A stretch of DNA of 5,214 nucleotides from an uncultured Clostridia bacterium (GTDB lineage: Bacteria > Bacillota > Clostridia > Oscillospirales > Oscillospiraceae): NCBI GenBank assembly GCA_945867445.1, contig CAMBID010000069.1, positions 1 through 5,214 of the forward strand, in the 5' to 3' direction. Under the pieces are notes generated by a model. It was not told the origin of the DNA, made no database searches, and was given only the letters and a program-made list of their open reading frames with translations. This document shows, one piece after another, positions 5,059 to 5,214 of the stretch (position 1 is the first letter of the stretch; each line of letters begins with the position of its first letter). The position numbers were made by a program, and so were the translations under genes.

Positions 5059-5214
5059 AAAAATTCTGCCGTGTGTTCACCGTGCTGGTGTTCATCTTCC
5101 TCTATATCCCCATGATCGTCCTGGCGGTGGCTTCCTTCAACACGGGCACCGACATCGCCGTGTTCAAGGGCTTCACCCTGTCGCGCTACGCGGAGCTTTT
5201 CCGGGACAGAAGCC
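5055..5214 (+). CDS. potC: Spermidine/putrescine-type ABC permease, PotC-like (3' end outside window)
   Basis: The first 53 codons of an inner-membrane permease for a polyamine-type ABC importer. It begins VKKFCRVFTVLVFIFLYIPM, a charged start followed by the first membrane segment, then IVLAVASFNTG and GFTLSRYAELFRD. The YxPxxxLxxxSFN pattern and the GFTLxxYxxLF stretch are characteristic of PotC and related permeases. The start is GTG at 5055, overlapping the lgt stop as GTGA, with AAGGAG ten bases upstream (5039-5044). It is thus translationally coupled to lgt. The gene before it is not potB, the usual predecessor in a potABCD operon. Family assignment is strong even from the fragment; polyamine rather than another small substrate is inferred from sequence resemblance only. 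Confidence 0.85.
   Translation, partial: MKKFCRVFTVLVFIFLYIPMIVLAVASFNTGTDIAVFKGFTLSRYAELFRDRS

Noticed and set aside
5055..5070. A6 run at the start of the permease gene as a slippage site
   Set aside because: The frame is continuous and matches the family directly from the GTG, so no frameshift is needed.

Overview
The window is GC-rich, densely packed bacterial DNA. It most likely comes from a Gram-positive anaerobe of the Clostridia, and the high GC and gene set point to an Oscillospiraceae/Ruminococcaceae-like gut bacterium. The evidence is the Firmicutes-type M16 peptidase pair (YmfF/YmfH), the YedE plus DUF3343 selenium/sulfur module, purine-rich Shine-Dalgarno sequences and sigma-A-like promoters. 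The organism assignment is inference, because there is no rRNA or other phylogenetic marker here.

Left part (about 1-1193, minus strand): a small DUF3343 protein (putative Se/S carrier) is followed by yedE, a multi-membrane-segment transporter of the YeeE/YedE family. YedE runs off the left edge, so only its first 295 residues are visible. Together they look like the import and handling side of selenium or reduced-sulfur metabolism. An AT-rich 18-bp imperfect palindrome lies just upstream of yedE. A 16/18 match to it overlaps the -10 box of the DUF3343 promoter, so the two genes may share a regulator.

Middle (1194-1613): a 420-bp divergent intergenic region. It holds a minus-strand promoter with an adjacent 14-bp perfect palindrome, several GC-rich hairpins, a pair of 18-bp direct repeats, and a plus-strand promoter followed by a leader with an 8-bp perfect stem.

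Right part (1614-5214, plus strand): ymfF, ymfH, lgt and the 5' end of a potC-like permease gene. Each pair of neighbours overlaps by 4 bp (ATGA, ATGA, GTGA), so this is one translationally coupled operon. YmfF and YmfH look like the two halves of an M16B peptidase heterodimer: YmfH carries the zinc site, and YmfF lacks it but carries the Arg/Tyr motif. In B. subtilis the orthologous genes are linked to 5-aminopentanol modification of elongation factor P. Lgt attaches the diacylglyceryl group to prolipoproteins. The last gene is the membrane permease of a spermidine/putrescine-type ABC importer, without a potB in front of it.

Most of the window is well-understood gene content. The least explained parts are the regulatory DNA of the divergent region and the unusual operon grouping of peptidase pair, lgt and potC. 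I see no CRISPR array, transposon, tRNA or rRNA.
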